The translations under genes and the position numbers were made by a program. A stretch of 64,000 bases of DNA, taken from Sipunculus nudus. Its lineage: Eukaryota; Annelida; Sipuncula; Golfingiida; Sipunculidae. This document shows positions 12,360 to 24,779 of this stretch, piece after piece. The notes under the pieces are model-generated. The model saw nothing but the letters and a program-made list of their open reading frames with translations, did not search any database and was not told the origin of the DNA. How positions within the stretch are numbered: position 1 is the stretch's first letter; the number at the start of each line of letters is the position of its first letter. Location of the stretch: positions 66,095,416 to 66,159,415 of the forward strand of contig CM049315.1 in the NCBI GenBank assembly GCA_026874595.1, written 5' to 3'.

Positions 12360-12475
12360 TATGTCGTAAGGTCGAGATAGTATGTCGTACGTGCGAGATA
12401 ATATGTCGTACGAACGAGATAAATATTTTTTTTTTATTTTACCTGGTGGCAGCAATACGCTTCCACAATAATCTG
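12360..12475 (-). repeat. Dispersed repeat with CGTACGACAT motifs, copy 2
   Basis: The reverse complement of this block aligns with 8155-8255: a TATTGCTGCCACCAGGTAAAA-like block, an A/T run, then repeated CGTACGACATA and ATCTCG words. It has more of the TCGTACG units than copy 1. Confidence 0.7.
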
Positions 12476-13949
12476 TATAACCAAAGCTATAAATTTAATT
12501 AACAATACTAAAGGACATTATTAAATGACTGATAAAGTTGATTTTAAGCAACAAAAGTCCATTTTTAAGTCTAAAATCATTATCTTTCTTAAGTCGATTT
12601 TTTACCAGCCCTGCTGATGTGTTTATGTAGGCTTACCGGTTCCCCTGGTGGTCAGCTGATCGAATGATAACTTTTGGTTCAATGCAATATCATTAAACAA
12701 TCGCAAGAAGAAATATTTGATATAAACTTGGTTTAAACATATTTATGTCTTTTGGATGGTACAAATAACCCTTAAGCGCTCACATACGACTCTCCAATAA
12801 TAATGAGCGATAAAGTACACGTCTCACAATTTAAGTGAATTGTGCATATAACATATATAACATAAATCTGATATAACAATATATAACAATAAAAATATTA
12901 AATGGTCTGTGTAATATGCAAACGGTGCAAAGTGTTTAATATTTATTCGAGATAAGATTTTAAGAGCAATTAGCAAAGCCTGATAAATAAATTTGTAGTG
13001 CAAACAACATGGTTTAATGATTAAAATATTACCCGGATGGACATTTCGCAAAATATAGGTTATATTTCACATTTACATTATGACATTATGCATAATATAT
13101 GATCAAGTATACATTGGTTGACTCTTTAAGTTTAAATCTTATGACTAATGTACAAGAAGGTCATTAATTAATCAGTTTGTCGTCTGCCTGAATTAGACAT
13201 GGATGAAGTTACGATATCAGGGGTACAGTTTTGTAATTGCTCCAGGAGCAGTTGTCGTGAGACTTCGTACATCGAACACAAAAGTGTACTAATGTTTCAA
13301 CCATTCCACAGTGTGGAAATCGATTACTTTCGGACGGACCATGTCTGTATAAATGATCATGGAGACAGCTATAGCCATGTCTAGGTCTTGAAATCCAAAT
13401 ATTCAGCTGTCGTTTTCCATATATCTGTAATATAATTTTGGATCGGAGGCTAAACCAAGGTATCTTTTCAGAGAGGATTAAAAAGCAATTCTAATGAATT
13501 CCATAGGGCTTTGCAAGATTGAATGAATGGTGATTTGTATTTTTCTGCTCTTGCACGAGTCGGGCGGAGGTCACTATCGCATTTCCTAGGTTCCTAGGAG
13601 TAACGTCTTAGACTGACGAACACATTAATCGTGACATAAAAATTGGACACAAACCATGATATAACTTATAGAATAAACATGTTTTTTTTTTAATTCGTCT
13701 GCTTTCTTAATTATTCCAGCTTAGTTCAGATAAAAGTCTTTCACAACTGGTTCTTGGAAATGCACCTGTGACTAGCTTAGCAGCCTCGTAATGGAAAGTT
13801 TCGAGTATATTTTCAGTTAGTTATGCTCATGTTATGAAACAATACATACCATACTCGAGGATCGAACGAACATGTGATTTGTACAAGTGGTCCAGTGTAT
13901 TTCTTCTTGTGTTATATTTCAGACGTTTTAGCAATCTTGTTTTTTATTG
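12476..13949. other. No gene recognised
   Basis: AT-rich sequence with short open frames only (81 codons at most). No repeat partner was found elsewhere in the window. Confidence 0.5.
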
Positions 13950-13979
13950 GCGCTAATACAAATATTAGAACATATCATG

Positions 13980-14900
13980 GTCGGACCTTGGTAGATCTCA
14001 GAATAAAGTTATACCCAAATGTTTGTGGCTTTTTGTCTCAGATAGGATTTGTTATTCAGGTATTAGGTCCGATGATGTGTTTGACCTATACAAGAAGAGA
14101 AGGTCATAGCGACATTTAAAACTTGGATTAAATTTTACGTGCCACCTCCGGGCCCAAAATTCAACAGAGTATTCATGTCACGCTGAATTAAATGAGTAGT
14201 ATAGATAGTGGATTAGTAACAACATTAAGAAGACATGTATCATCGTCAAGTCAGATTCAATACCTGAACTTATATCATTAATATATATAAGGAAAAGCAG
14301 TGGACTTAAAATAGAACCCTGAGGGTTGACCCCTTGCCATTAAGGACAACTCGTTGACCGCGAATCAATCAGCAAGCTTAGCGTGGATCTTTGAATCCCC
14401 GAGTTAGATAATTTAATGGAGAGACAATCGTACCACACGCGGTCGAATGCGACGGTGGCGTCCAGAAAGACCACGATATATTTTATCCATTATGGCCACA
14501 AGCTGGTTAATACTAGATTCTCCTTTTTTAAACCCAGAGTTATTGCCTTTAGGAATTTTATAATGTACTAAGAATGCATAAAGTGCGTCGTGCACTGCTC
14601 TTTCGAATACCTTGGTAACGTAACACAACAGAGATATTGGTCGATAGTAAGTGGTCTGGTGTCTGTCCCCTTTTTATAAACTGGAGTAACATTAGCTAGC
14701 TTCCATGGGTCAGGAATCTGCATGGATCTCTGTAAGGATATGTTGAAAATTTTAGTGAGAGGAAACTAGAATGTTTTAGCTGTGGATGCGCAACAGATGG
14801 TTACCAATATCATCAAGCCCCGTGGCCTCATTTGGATATAGATCCATTAATATTTTAGAACGTTGTCGGCATTTATGTTAATATCTGATAACCTTCGTGA
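13980..14900 (-). pseudogene. LINE reverse-transcriptase fragment
   Basis: On minus, broken frames give non-LTR reverse-transcriptase motifs in order. These are a VTPVYKKG-like segment, a RPISLL-like segment, KVFERAVHDAL, NSGFKKGESSINQL, an AFDRVW motif (catalytic Asp region, with the frame shifted at about 14460), a GVNPQGSILSPLLF motif, and a trailing WARRWHVKFNP-like segment near 14120. The FADD box is not intact in the expected position. The first longer open part is 14413-14628. There are several frameshifts and stops, so it is dead. The motif style fits the jockey/CR1-like group, but I would not name a clade. The 5' part and 3' end are missing. Confidence 0.75.
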
Positions 14901-16079
14901 CATATAGTTTAAGGTGATGAAACTGGTTCTAACCTATCTAAACTAAAAATCAACGGTAAACAAATTGAACCTTTCAACTTGAAAAATTTTAATTTATTGA
15001 AGTTTTAAATCAAGGACCATGCAAACATAGATAGGATACAATGACTGCCACATAGAAACAAGATATCCTAGGTAACTGGACAAACAAATGCCTAAACGGC
15101 GGCTCTAATCTGCATATTAAAAAGGAAGTGCCACAGTGGACAACCATTTCTGCGATCTTATTTTAATCTTAAACATAAAAAACTAGGATAGGACATCACG
15201 TTTGACCGATAAATGGTTATTCTTTAAGATATTAGATATTAGAGAAAATGACGTTCCTTACTTGAATATTTAAATAAAATTTAAATCTATCACCGAATAA
15301 AAGGTTCATGTGGTCTGCTGCCAGTATCTTATCATAGAATCCAAAGACTAAACACCACGTTAAGCCCAACTCTGTGATTCAGAAATTAAATTTATTAGGG
15401 TCGTATATACCCAGAATTTACCGAAGGTTGAGAGGTGCCGGGGATGTTGTTTGTGTGTGTGTGTTTTTTTTAATATAACTTTGTAGGAGACAGTCGAGAT
15501 TGAAATGCAAGAAAATGTTAGAACCAGTATAGAATTTCAATACCCTTGAACATTTTTACGCTCAAAACAAGAGACCGTTGCCAGAGCGTAGAAATAGTAA
15601 TTGTAAATGGATGAAAAAGAGTCAATAATTAAAATAAACTGATTTATCTAAAGTGCTGGATGCATGATTCTTTGTCTAATGACAGATTAAGTAATGTTTT
15701 TTATGTGTGTGTTGTTCATTAGAGTGTACAATACTGATGCTTGAATGATATTTTTAGCTTTTTGGAATTATTTTTACACTATAAGTTTCCTAGTGCCTGG
15801 TAGGTTTAACCTCTATATAATATGCTAAGTTGTACGGGGGGACCCCATTAGCTACGGCCCTGATTTTAAACCAAGAAGAACTTATTTACTTATTTGCAAA
15901 TGAAAACCTAAGTCTAAATTATGTTTGATTATCATGGTTATTTCTTAAGATATTGGCTGTGTGCTTAAAACATGTTTGAAACAAATATACAAGGACTTGA
16001 TTAAATCAACCAGTCGTAAAAGTATGAAGGGCCAATACCATCGGAACAGTACTTCCTTAATTTAAGCCCCAGTCTTATC
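14901..16079. other. No gene recognised
   Basis: AT-rich, with scattered stops in all frames. I see no motifs, tandem repeat or fold-back. Confidence 0.5.
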
Positions 16080-16104
16080 ACGTCAGCGAGCCTCTACCGA
16101 GTTG

Positions 16105-16160
<56 letters not shown>

Positions 16161-16717
16161 ACAAGAAGTGGATTTTTCGAGCGAGCTTCGGCCGGACATT
16201 GTCTACTCGGGTGAGCCTCGTCAGTATTTAAACAGCTTGTTGGGAGCTCCAAGTTCTTTAGCGCGAAGTTAAAGAGCGTTAAAGAGCGACGAGGACTCGC
16301 TGTAATTTCGGCGAAAATTTTTGCTCGGTAGCAGCTCGGGGAGAGATTGCCGAGGCCCCCAGTGGAGCTTGCTGGGGAATCTTCGGGACCGTCCCAAGTT
16401 TCTAGTCGCGTGAACTCCACCAGGACACGGGCTGACAGGTCCAAACTGGTCGGGCGAACCACTGAAGAGCCTCGCTCGAGTTTAAGAGCGTCGGACGATT
16501 TTCCGAACGATGTTCGGAGGAGGCTCGCACGTGCTTCCAACGACGTCCTGTCGGGCCCTTCACATTTCAGGTACAGAAAATATCTTTGGACTCGGCCGGG
16601 CCGCAATGCTAATCTGTCCACCATTTTAAAAAAATCGACGGATGTCGGCCGGATAAATGGGCGAGGAGCTCGCTACTCAGCCGATTTTAAAAATATACCG
16701 GAGCTCGGCCGGTAATG
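16080..16717. other. GC-rich block beside a 53-nt poly(T) tract
   Basis: A run of 53 T's (16107-16159) is followed by about 560 bp of GC-rich sequence very unlike its AT-rich neighbours. The word CTCGGCCGG or a close variant recurs at about 16184, 16590, 16648 and 16704. Open frames exist on both strands: 176 codons on minus, ending in a poly-Lys readout of the T run, and 122 codons on plus. Neither resembles a known protein. The T tract read on minus is a poly(A) following the GC block, so a retroposed transcript is possible. However, similar GC-rich words also occur just left of the T's. Confidence 0.4.
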
Positions 16718-17777
16718 TTACTTAGGCTTTACGATGAATTAGTACACATTCTTGCAACCAGACAGGCAGCAGAGCGTAAAGTGGCCAACCTACTAGGGCG
16801 AGTACATTTTCTTACATTCCTCAGACAGAGATTAACTAGTGCCGGATTAAATAGTTAGTCAATATGACGTTGTATCTTAATAAACGAAATATCCTTTCCA
16901 CTTCTAAATGTAAATTAACATGGCACTTTCTCAGTGTTTCAGAAATCCGGTCCACGAATCATGCCTTCTTTCTACCATATAGTACTTCGTGCTGGGGGAA
17001 AGAATCGTGTTGAAAATTGTTGGTTCTGGTGTATAATGATAACTTATTAAACTGAAAAAGTAAATCCAAAGATTTCACAAAAATAGACCATTTTTTGTAA
17101 GGAATTCAAATAATTCATTTTGGTTATATATGGGATCGATGTTTGTTGATGCATGCGCTTTGTCTGGTTCATTTACTATAAATTAGTTTAACGTCCATCC
17201 AATGCGAAATAGCTCGGTTTTTTGTAATGTTCATTAGATGCCACCAAGCGTATAAAGGAATTTTAAAAAGTGGCATCCACATGGTATTTGTTAAGTAATA
17301 ACAATGTCAAGCTCGCTGGCCGGGCAAAATAATTCTTCAAGTCTCACATTGTCTTAAGCGGGCCGTACACTGGGGAATGTAAATTATTTGTTACCTAACA
17401 TGTTGCACTATATATTAATATTCCCGGAACATAATGCAGTTGTATTTCTTAAACATGTTCAACATAAATGTAGGTATGTAACTTGTAAAACAACTCAAAA
17501 GCGAGTTTTTGCTTTGTCCATCCAAAGTCTTGAAGCTATATTATTAATTTCAATCATTGATTATTATATAATCGGCTTACAACTAAGATAGAACCTGATC
17601 CGTTTCTTGGATCACATGACACATTTTGCGACACACGTTTAGAACAGGCATAATGTGCGGCACGTTCCTATGTGTATGACCGGCTTAATGAGCCAACTTT
17701 GTGCCGCGAAACTTGTCAACTGGCATTTTCAGTTTTCACCATGGTGCCTCCTACACTACAATTCCATGCGGCCTTAA
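16718..17777. other. No gene recognised
   Basis: Ordinary AT-rich sequence. Short frames only (67 codons at 17388-17591), without recognisable motifs. Confidence 0.5.
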
Positions 17778-18420
17778 ACAACTGATAATGTAACAATCAT
17801 CTTAGAGTGTTATATTAACCGATAATGTTAATAAATTAATGTATAATAAATTAACCGGTAATGTAACACCAACTGGTAACGTTATAACAAATCAACTGAT
17901 AATGAAACACTAACCAATAACCTAAAACAAAATCAACCGATAATGGAACACAATTAGTAACGTTAAACAAAATCAAATGATAATGTAACAACATTTGCTA
18001 ACCAATCACGTAATAAGATATTACCCGATAATGTGATAAACTTCCCAAAGCATTAATGTCAAACAAACAATAATGTTAAAACACTTCAGCCTATATTTTA
18101 TTAACTTTGAAATACAATCATGTGTAAACCATGATCGTCACAGTAGGCGTCACAACAGACTGCTGTATTTCAGCAATGATGTCAATTTCTCAGATAAAGT
18201 TTTATCTAGCGTCCTAAAATCGGGTGTGCTTATTGGCCCTAAATTATTAAGTATTACATAATCAGTCGATTTGTTATTACGTTACATTACCGGTTAATTT
18301 GTTATTACATTATCGGTTAATATTACATTATAAGATGATTATTTCATTATCAGTTTATACGGGGCCTGTTACTGATAATGTTATAATCATCTCATAATGT
18401 AACATTATCCCCTCATGTAA
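17778..18420. repeat. Inverted arrays of a degenerate short repeat (core GATAATGTAAYA)
   Basis: From about 17778 to 18070, words such as CCGATAATGTAACA and CTGATAATGAAACA recur about every 20-40 bp. From about 18260 to 18370 the same word occurs in reverse complement (TTATTACATTATCGGTT), and direct-orientation words return at about 18370-18415. The middle (18073-18260) is unrelated and carries a meaningless 62-codon frame. The overall form is a pair of inverted arrays around a spacer. A similar design with ATAATGTAATAA words lies at 50490-51215. Confidence 0.65.
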
Positions 18421-18516
18421 TAAGAAAATAACGGAGCCAGAGAAGTCTGTGATAACCCAATGTATGAGATCTTTCACATGTTTCATGGACCTAGCATTCC
18501 ATTACATGATTTTTCC

Positions 18517-18640
18517 AGCTCAGTTGACCATAGGTCACCTGAGCTTTGGTGATGACCCCTTGTCCGTCCGAGCACAAATCGGTCCCTGTTGCGTTGCACT
18601 TTTCATACTGTGTATTATGATTTTATAGCTCAACTTAGGA
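18517..18640 (+). repeat. AGCTCAG-palindrome repeat, short copy
   Basis: The palindrome AGCTCAGTTGACC - ATA - GGTCACCTGAGCT (18517-18545) has one mismatched pair and is followed by CCTTGTCCGTCCGAGCACAAAT. This is the same head as the copies at 8988, 57952 and 58829. The downstream body cannot be delimited by eye. Confidence 0.65.
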
Positions 18641-18831
18641 CATCAGAACATTTCAGAAAGATCCATGCAAACTGAGATATCTCATTTAAAGTATGAATTT
18701 GATTCTAGACAGGCGAAATGTTAAAATTTTATAACTGTGTCTGTAACAGTTTTGTAGCACTGACTGGGCCTGTTTAATCCATTTTTAACAATGTTATATG
18801 TACAGATAATGAACAAATGTTTCTTTTTTTT

Positions 18832-18848
18832 TGGGGGGGGGGGGGGGG
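18832..18848. repeat. Poly(G) tract
   Basis: A G homopolymer of about 17 bp preceded by a T run. Such G/C homopolymers recur through the window, for example about 28032-28050, 34597-34619, 37198-37230 and 37431-37452. Lengths may be unreliable in an assembly. Confidence 0.8.
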
Positions 18849-18849
18849 T

Positions 18850-19934
18850 TTAATGCAAGCATTTTTGTTTTGAAGCCAAGAACATTGATACACGTATTTA
18901 TAAGTTCTAAAACATACACAAATATGCGAAACTCGCTTAATACACTTCACAGTCACCTGAATTCTTGTATGCAAGGATATTTACTAATGACCTACCTTGA
19001 TATTAAGTAAGATACCCTTTTTTGGTCTCAGGTTTACGATTTGTGCATTGTTTACCAGTCGTTATTTCCGAGTACAAACGATTCAACAAAAATGCGTAAA
19101 ATTTAAGCAAATATTGATGGCACCTCGAGCCTTGTCCAGCTAAAAGAGCTATCAAGGATTCATAAACTTATCAAATTTTGAAACATTATAATCAATAATT
19201 ATTGAGATATCTTAGTTTAAGTATAAATTTCAGGTAAAATCGGCTCCCATATTTGTATTTTTGTAAATTTGTCTGCAGCTGCTGTAAAACTCATTGAACA
19301 GATTTTCTTCAAAATGTTAATTCTGATATATAGATTGTGTAGATAATGTACGTACATCAACAGCCCAAAATGTTAATATTTGTTCTGCGGCATAAATAGG
19401 AAACTACTACCAGCTGCAAAATATACCACAAACTACCTCAAAAATCATTTAGATCTTTAACAATCGTTGCATTTAAAGATGTTTTAGCTTCCACACGTTT
19501 TAAATATTGACAAACATGCTTTAAGGAATCTTACACCCTTGGCATACTCAACATTGCGTCTCTATAATGTTACAATTTCACCAAAGATATCCCAACTTAC
19601 AACCATCACAGAATGACAGTCATTGTGTTTTATATGTTGATCTTCATTGAGTATTTCAGACATGAACCTGATATATTAAGAAGATAATTAATGTAAACTG
19701 GAAATAAGCATTCCAAGTTATGCAAGCCTCCGCCATGTAGGGGTGCATATTGTGGGATGCGATCGGCGGCTCCCTCAGAACCTAAAGCCCATGTTTTAAA
19801 CTCACTTCACAGTAAGTTCTCTTTCAAATTAGTGCTCGTCTGGAGTAACTGGGCTACGACCTAAGGCCAAGGACGATGGCCTTGTCCTTGTATTTTTACT
19901 GTATTACTGTGTTCTTTTTCTGTGTTCTTTTGAT
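18850..19934. other. No gene recognised
   Basis: AT-rich, without motifs or repeats that I can pair. Confidence 0.5.
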
Positions 19935-19973
19935 CAAAACTCGCAACTTTTTTTAACACACACACCAACACAC

Positions 19974-20007
<34 letters not shown>

Positions 20008-20293
20008 TTTATTCTCTGTAAGACAAATTTCAATTTTACATTTGAGTATAAGGTTTAAAAAAATAAGGTATGTTTCCAGTATTTGTTAATTTTTAATCAG
20101 GTTTGGATATATGATATTTCATATTAAACTCATAAATGTAACCAAAGTCTATATATCTAGTTATAGATATATTCATTTCTAATATCCAAATATTAATCTC
20201 TGAATATCAGGGGGGATGATTACATTGACCATCCCCCCTTGCTAAAAAGTGGGGGTATATGTACCCCCCCCCCCCCCCGTATTGACGCCCCTG
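19935..20293 (+). mobile_element. hAT-like MITE, copy B, left end lost
   Basis: It shares with copy A the ACTCGCAAC / CACACCAACACACGT segment, the (AT)n tract (about 19977-20005), the CTGAATATCAGGGGGGAT and CATTGACCAT blocks, and the terminal ATTGACGCCCCTG at 20281-20293. The left terminus CAGTGGCGTCAAT is absent, so the copy is truncated and no target duplication can be read. Confidence 0.75.
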
Positions 20294-20819
20294 CTGCTCG
20301 CATTCATGTCAGATCAGATGATCTGTAAATCAAATGAAATACTTGGCAAACTACCAGTCAGCCTTATTGAAGAACTAGATAAACATGATGATAACCAAAA
20401 AAACATCGCTGGTTAGAGAAGACTTTATGCATAAAGAAGAGCTGGTGATCGGTCTAGTATCAGCAAGGCCAACACGACACCAGAGAGCACAATGAAACCT
20501 AAAATATTTTATTCTGTAACTCAAGATTTGCTTCAATTGAGTTGTCATCAAATTCTGTATTAGTTAACTTAAACTCTTCAGTTCCTTTAAACTGACCACC
20601 GCCCTCACAGCTGCTCTGTACAATGTCTCCACACATTCAAAACCCAACAACAATCCGATAAAGACAAAACAACAAAAGACCTCGCAGAACCTCTAAGCCC
20701 AAACGAAGCTCGGGCTCAACACAGCCAACCGAAGCGGAGCAAACGAAACGCGGGAAAACGGCAATAAGGAAACAATAAACAAATGAAGAGTCAGCGACAA
20801 CTAAACCGTCAAACAGCCT

Positions 20820-21338
20820 CACCGGAGAATTTCACTGCACGGAACAATGCCGTCACGGCAGAGAGTACGCAGACCAACCAATGGTTCGTTGCTGCATTTG
20901 TATGGTCTGGTACCACCCGATGTGTGTTGGTGAGAGTGACGCAACGCAAGGAATATGGACCTGCCATGCGTGCAGAAATATACCCAGTGTGTTAAGGTCT
21001 CTGTCCTCTAAAATCAGGGGCGTCAATATAGGGGGGATGGGGGTATATATACCCCCCACTTTTTGGCAAGGGGGGGATGGTCAATGTAATCATCCCCCCA
21101 CTTTTCAGAGAAAAATATTATAATATTGCAAATGAAATTTATTAATCAATATAATTAAAGACTTTAGATCTATTTACTTAAAATTTTATATCTAAACCTT
21201 GCTTAGAATTCACAAAGTAACTGATTTTCTAAAACATTATAATTATTTTAAATATGATTAAGTATTTATATATAATTATATATATATATATACACACATA
21301 TATATATAGCTGAATATGTCACTCAGAAACGCTGAAAT

Positions 21339-21397
<59 letters not shown>

Positions 21398-21404
21398 TTA
21401 TATT

Positions 21405-21442
<38 letters not shown>

Positions 21443-21720
21443 TATATACAAAGTCATCCCCCCCCCAACCTGGAAGAAAAATTGACGCCACTGTCTAAAA
21501 TCGAAATGTTGATTGAGATGAACCAAAACTTGCAACAACAATTAATCGAAAAACACTCATTGTTGTCCTCATTGGCGGTTCACGAACAAAGCCTGCGCAT
21601 ATACAATACGCCTGATGACTCTCACCCTCTTGAGATCTCTCAGTTTCCTGATAAAACTCCTGCACAATTTAAACCAGTCACAATCGTATTCAGAGCATAT
21701 GTCATATGATGTGTCTGGGT
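20820..21720 (+). pseudogene. LINE ORF1 with PHD finger, split by a MITE
   Basis: The frame through 20881-21014 has the PHD pattern: paired cysteines (MVRCCICMVWYHPMCVG), the W-x-H-x2-C core, then IWTCHACRN (W-x-C-x2-C). Upstream, in the same frame, a CTEQC segment supplies the first zinc ligands. After the insertion at 21015-21493 the frame resumes as a Gln/Leu-rich stretch (IEMLIEMNQNLQQQLIEKH), probably a coiled coil. With the MITE and one copy of its 8-bp duplication set aside, the two halves are adjacent in one frame. Function in the living element would be nucleic-acid or chromatin binding. No intact start is evident. Confidence 0.7.
21015..21493 (-). mobile_element. hAT-like MITE, copy C, in LINE ORF1, perfect 8-bp duplication
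   Basis: The element reads CAGGGGCGTCAATATAG at the left and ATTGACGCCACTG at the right, inverted relative to copy A. It is bordered by the perfect 8-bp repeat TCTAAAAT at 21007-21014 and 21494-21501. The interior has GGGGGGAT / CCCCCC stretches and three (AT)n tracts (about 21270-21310, 21341-21395 and 21410-21440). No gene is present. It interrupts the LINE ORF1 and is therefore younger than that LINE copy. Confidence 0.9.
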
Positions 21721-21779
21721 AGATTTTGAACAACATGCACGTATTTATTGCGTGTTTATATTGACCAATCTTTCTGACC

Positions 21780-23540
21780 ACAATTACCTATACAAACCTA
21801 GAAATGATATCGAACAAGCTGTGTCGGAACATCGCCACACCGTAATTTAAGGGGATTTCAATATAGAATACTCCGCTCAGGGTACTCTTTTGCATTCTTA
21901 GCTGCTTAGTATGGAATCATCCTTTAACCTCCATCAACTAATATCATGTCCTACACGTGTAGCCCCTACATCCTCTACTTTTATCGATCTAACAAACAAT
22001 CATTCCAGATCTGGCGTTATTCCTTTGTCTCTCCGTGACCATCATATAATTTATACACACCTTTATCACCATGTTAAGAATAATGTACATAAAGATATAT
22101 TTGTCACTATCAGATCGTATAATCGATACGACCCTAGTGCTTTCAGATAAGCCATTGAAGCTTCTGTCACATTTCTCTACTCTGGATATACCCGATGCGT
22201 GCTCAGCCTTGAAAATCTGGCGTGATGAACTCCTATCTGCAATGAGTATGCACCTTTGAAGACCTTTTGTGTCAAGCGTGACCGTAAAAATCCTTGGATG
22301 ACTCTACACATTTAACAAATAATTTATTTTCGTATAAAGAGCTAAAAAGTTGCCTTAAAAAACGGCAGACCCGCCTTATGGAACCAATTGCATTCTACGT
22401 GATCGAGTGACCTGCGTAATAAGAAAACCTAAATTTATCCATACAATAACCTCATCAACCTCTTCCAAAAAATGTGGCAAACTGTTAAACATGTGATTCA
22501 AGCAAAACAAAAAATAGGATATTACCGTCCTTTATCTGTAACATGTATTGTTGTCAAAATTAAAAAAAAACACGTAAAAAATCTCTTAATGCTTATTTAC
22601 GGAATAATAATCTCCTCCCAACTGAACAGAGCTTTCCTGTCAAATAACTCCACTCAAACTGCTCTACACCATTTAGTTGACAACTGGCTCTGTATCATTG
22701 TTCATGGCCAACTTAACGCCGCGTGTTTTCTCGGTGTTAATACTGCCCAAAACAAACTTCAGACATGCCTTTCCCCAAGAGGTTCATAAGCTCTCAATAT
22801 ATGCCGAAAAATCAGCTTCGATGTTAATACACTCCAAACAACGTAGGTCTGATGATAACCTATCAGTTAGTATAGGTAGTTGTATTATAGCGAGTGTTGA
22901 AGATGTTCACCATTTGGGCATTGAAATTGACCTCCATCTTTCATGGAAGAATAAAAAAAAGTAAAAATAAAGAAATTATGCTCGAAGATAAGATTACTTC
23001 GCCGAATTAGCTAATTTCTTCCTTAAAAATACTTGAATATATATTATAACGCGTTCATTTAACCAACTATATCGAATATGGCCTTACTATTTCGGAAAAT
23101 TGTGCTCGGATTTTTCGTTTTCTCATTCAGTGGCTTCAGGGTCGAGCAGTCAGAATTATCTCAGGCATTTATGACATGATAACTCTCACAACAGCTTGGC
23201 AATTATGCATGACAATGGATAGATGAACATAGAGCAACGGTACATGTACGTTTTATCAATATTGACATATAAATGTATCAATTGACTAGCCCCTTCTCAT
23301 CTTATTAAGAATTTTACTTTTAACTGTGATGGTCATCAATATAACATACTTTTATTAGTAAATTCCAATGTTAACTTTCCCGAAACCACGCACAGAAATC
23401 CTAAAACCTCATCCTTTTAAGCAGACAGTGTTCTATGGAATAGCCTCCCGGCAAAACAAAACAAAATGCCAACAATCTAAAGAGCTTAAAAGGCTAGCAC
23501 ACTCATACTTCCTTGCATATAATACCAAGGTAGAATAATT
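21780..23540 (+). pseudogene. LINE ORF2 relic (endonuclease, reverse transcriptase)
   Basis: An apurinic-type endonuclease remnant lies around 21850-22140: a GDFNI-like motif in broken frame, then FNLHQLISCPTRVAPTSST and LRDHHIIYTH in one frame. RT remnants follow: YYRPLSVTCIV, a VKNLL segment and NNSTQTALHHLVDNWL (22500-22700). Then there is a jump past the palm motifs to KSASMLIHSKQRRSDDN and the VHHLGIEIDLHLSWKN block (to 22960). A tail with a VRIISGIYD-like motif follows at about 23140. The AFD and FADD catalytic motifs are missing, so it cannot be active. Many stops. Confidence 0.75.
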
Positions 23541-23944
23541 TACTTTCATTTTTACTTGTATAGCTAAATTAAACTAATATTTGAGCGTAATCTAATTTTC
23601 GTTATCGTTCTAATGCGCATCTTACGTAAACTTTTATATATACATATCATTTCAATTGTAAACTATGGTAGTTCACTTTTTTTATTTCACTCGTTTTATG
23701 TATTGAGCTACTGTTGCATACTTTTCATAACGTAACTTTGTACTTCAACTTTAGCTGTGTCTACGTCTCCGCGTTTTCGCTTGATATTTTGTGATTGTAT
23801 GATGTCATTTTAGCTTTATGGACTTATTGAATATAGTATTTTTTGTTATCTATCTAAGTATTACAGGCCCCTTCTGTAATCAGAATTTAATTCTGATAAA
23901 GGCTACCCTGGAATATGTTGTAAAAATATATATAAACTAGACGA

Positions 23945-24600
23945 CCATAGGTCGAGCGCTTGCCGAAGGTTGAAAGAGAAACAGGTCAAGGTCAAATTAT
24001 TCTTTTAATATGTGGAGAATAAACATGAGACTAAATTTAGCAACTGTTTCTGTGATGCGCCAAATTATAAACAAATTATGAAGAAAATAAGACATTTGGG
24101 CGTGTTTTAGACCTTGACATTTGACCCAATTAAAAACAACAAATGGGTCTGATGGTATGGTAATAGATATTTACCAAAGGTATAAGTTTCAGAGCAATTG
24201 CATGAAACTAGGGCCTGTGTCAAAGATGGAATTACTTGAATATTTTCAAGTTCGATAAGTTTTACCCTAAATTAGGTCAACATGATTATGGCAGAATATG
24301 GCCAAATCTCAACGGGAATAAGGGCATCTTTTCTAGTTTGAGATGCAGTAATGAAAATTATAATATCATTTATAGCTTTGGAGATATGTCACAATTATGA
24401 TATATTAAAGTGTTGTCGGTGCAGCGCCCCTAGAGGTCATATACCAAAAAATATGTTTTTGAGATAATACATAAATATATAAAAAAATATCAGTTTGAAA
24501 ATGATTGCTGGAAACCTGAGGCATGTAAGGCGCCTTTAAGTGAGATACCACGAAAAGCTAATGAAGCGCCCCCAGGTGGGCATTTTGCGGTACTTGAATG
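23945..24600 (+). repeat. Probable dispersed repeat (CCATAGGTCGAGCGCTTGCCG head)
   Basis: After the LINE tail a segment begins with GACCATAGGTCGAGCG, then CAGGTCAAGGTCAAAT, the same AGGTCAAGGTCA wording as the repeat at 8988. It contains GCGCCCCTAGAGGTCAT and GCGCCCCCAGGTGG segments typical of interspersed families. No open frame is present. Assigned as a repeat only on wording; boundaries are uncertain. Confidence 0.35.
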
Positions 24601-24779
24601 TTATCTTGTAACGCTAACTGAACACTACGTGATGCAAAAAAATTACACCGATCTAGGGTTAAAGATGACAAAGTTACAAAAGATAAGGTAAACCGCATGG
24701 TAACCGCAGAATCAGATCAGGTGTACCGAGAAATAAGCGTACTGATTATAGTTTCACTTTCTGTAATAAAAAGCAACAA

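Larger units (their letters stand above)
20600..23940 (+). mobile_element. Decayed LINE (PHD-finger ORF1, endonuclease/RT ORF2)
   Basis: This is a plus-strand non-LTR retrotransposon relic. Its order is a PHD-type zinc-finger ORF1 (about 20830-21010), a MITE insertion (21015-21493), an ORF1 coiled-coil-like continuation, an endonuclease remnant (about 21840-22140), reverse-transcriptase remnants (about 22500-22960) and a C-terminal tail (to about 23540). An untranslated tail with the near-palindromic word CAGAATTTAATTCTG ends near 23940. Stops and frameshifts occur throughout, and RT palm motifs are deleted. A PHD finger in ORF1 points to the CR1/L2-like or jockey-like part of the LINE tree. 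Confidence 0.75.

Noticed and set aside
16094-16624. 176-codon minus frame ending in poly-Lys
   Set aside because: The Lys run is the poly(T) tract; the rest matches nothing I know. Kept only as a GC-rich block.
21276-21498. Open frames of alternating Tyr-Ile through (AT)n tracts (also near 4158, 8697, 12060 and 46980)
   Set aside because: Microsatellite read-through, no gene.
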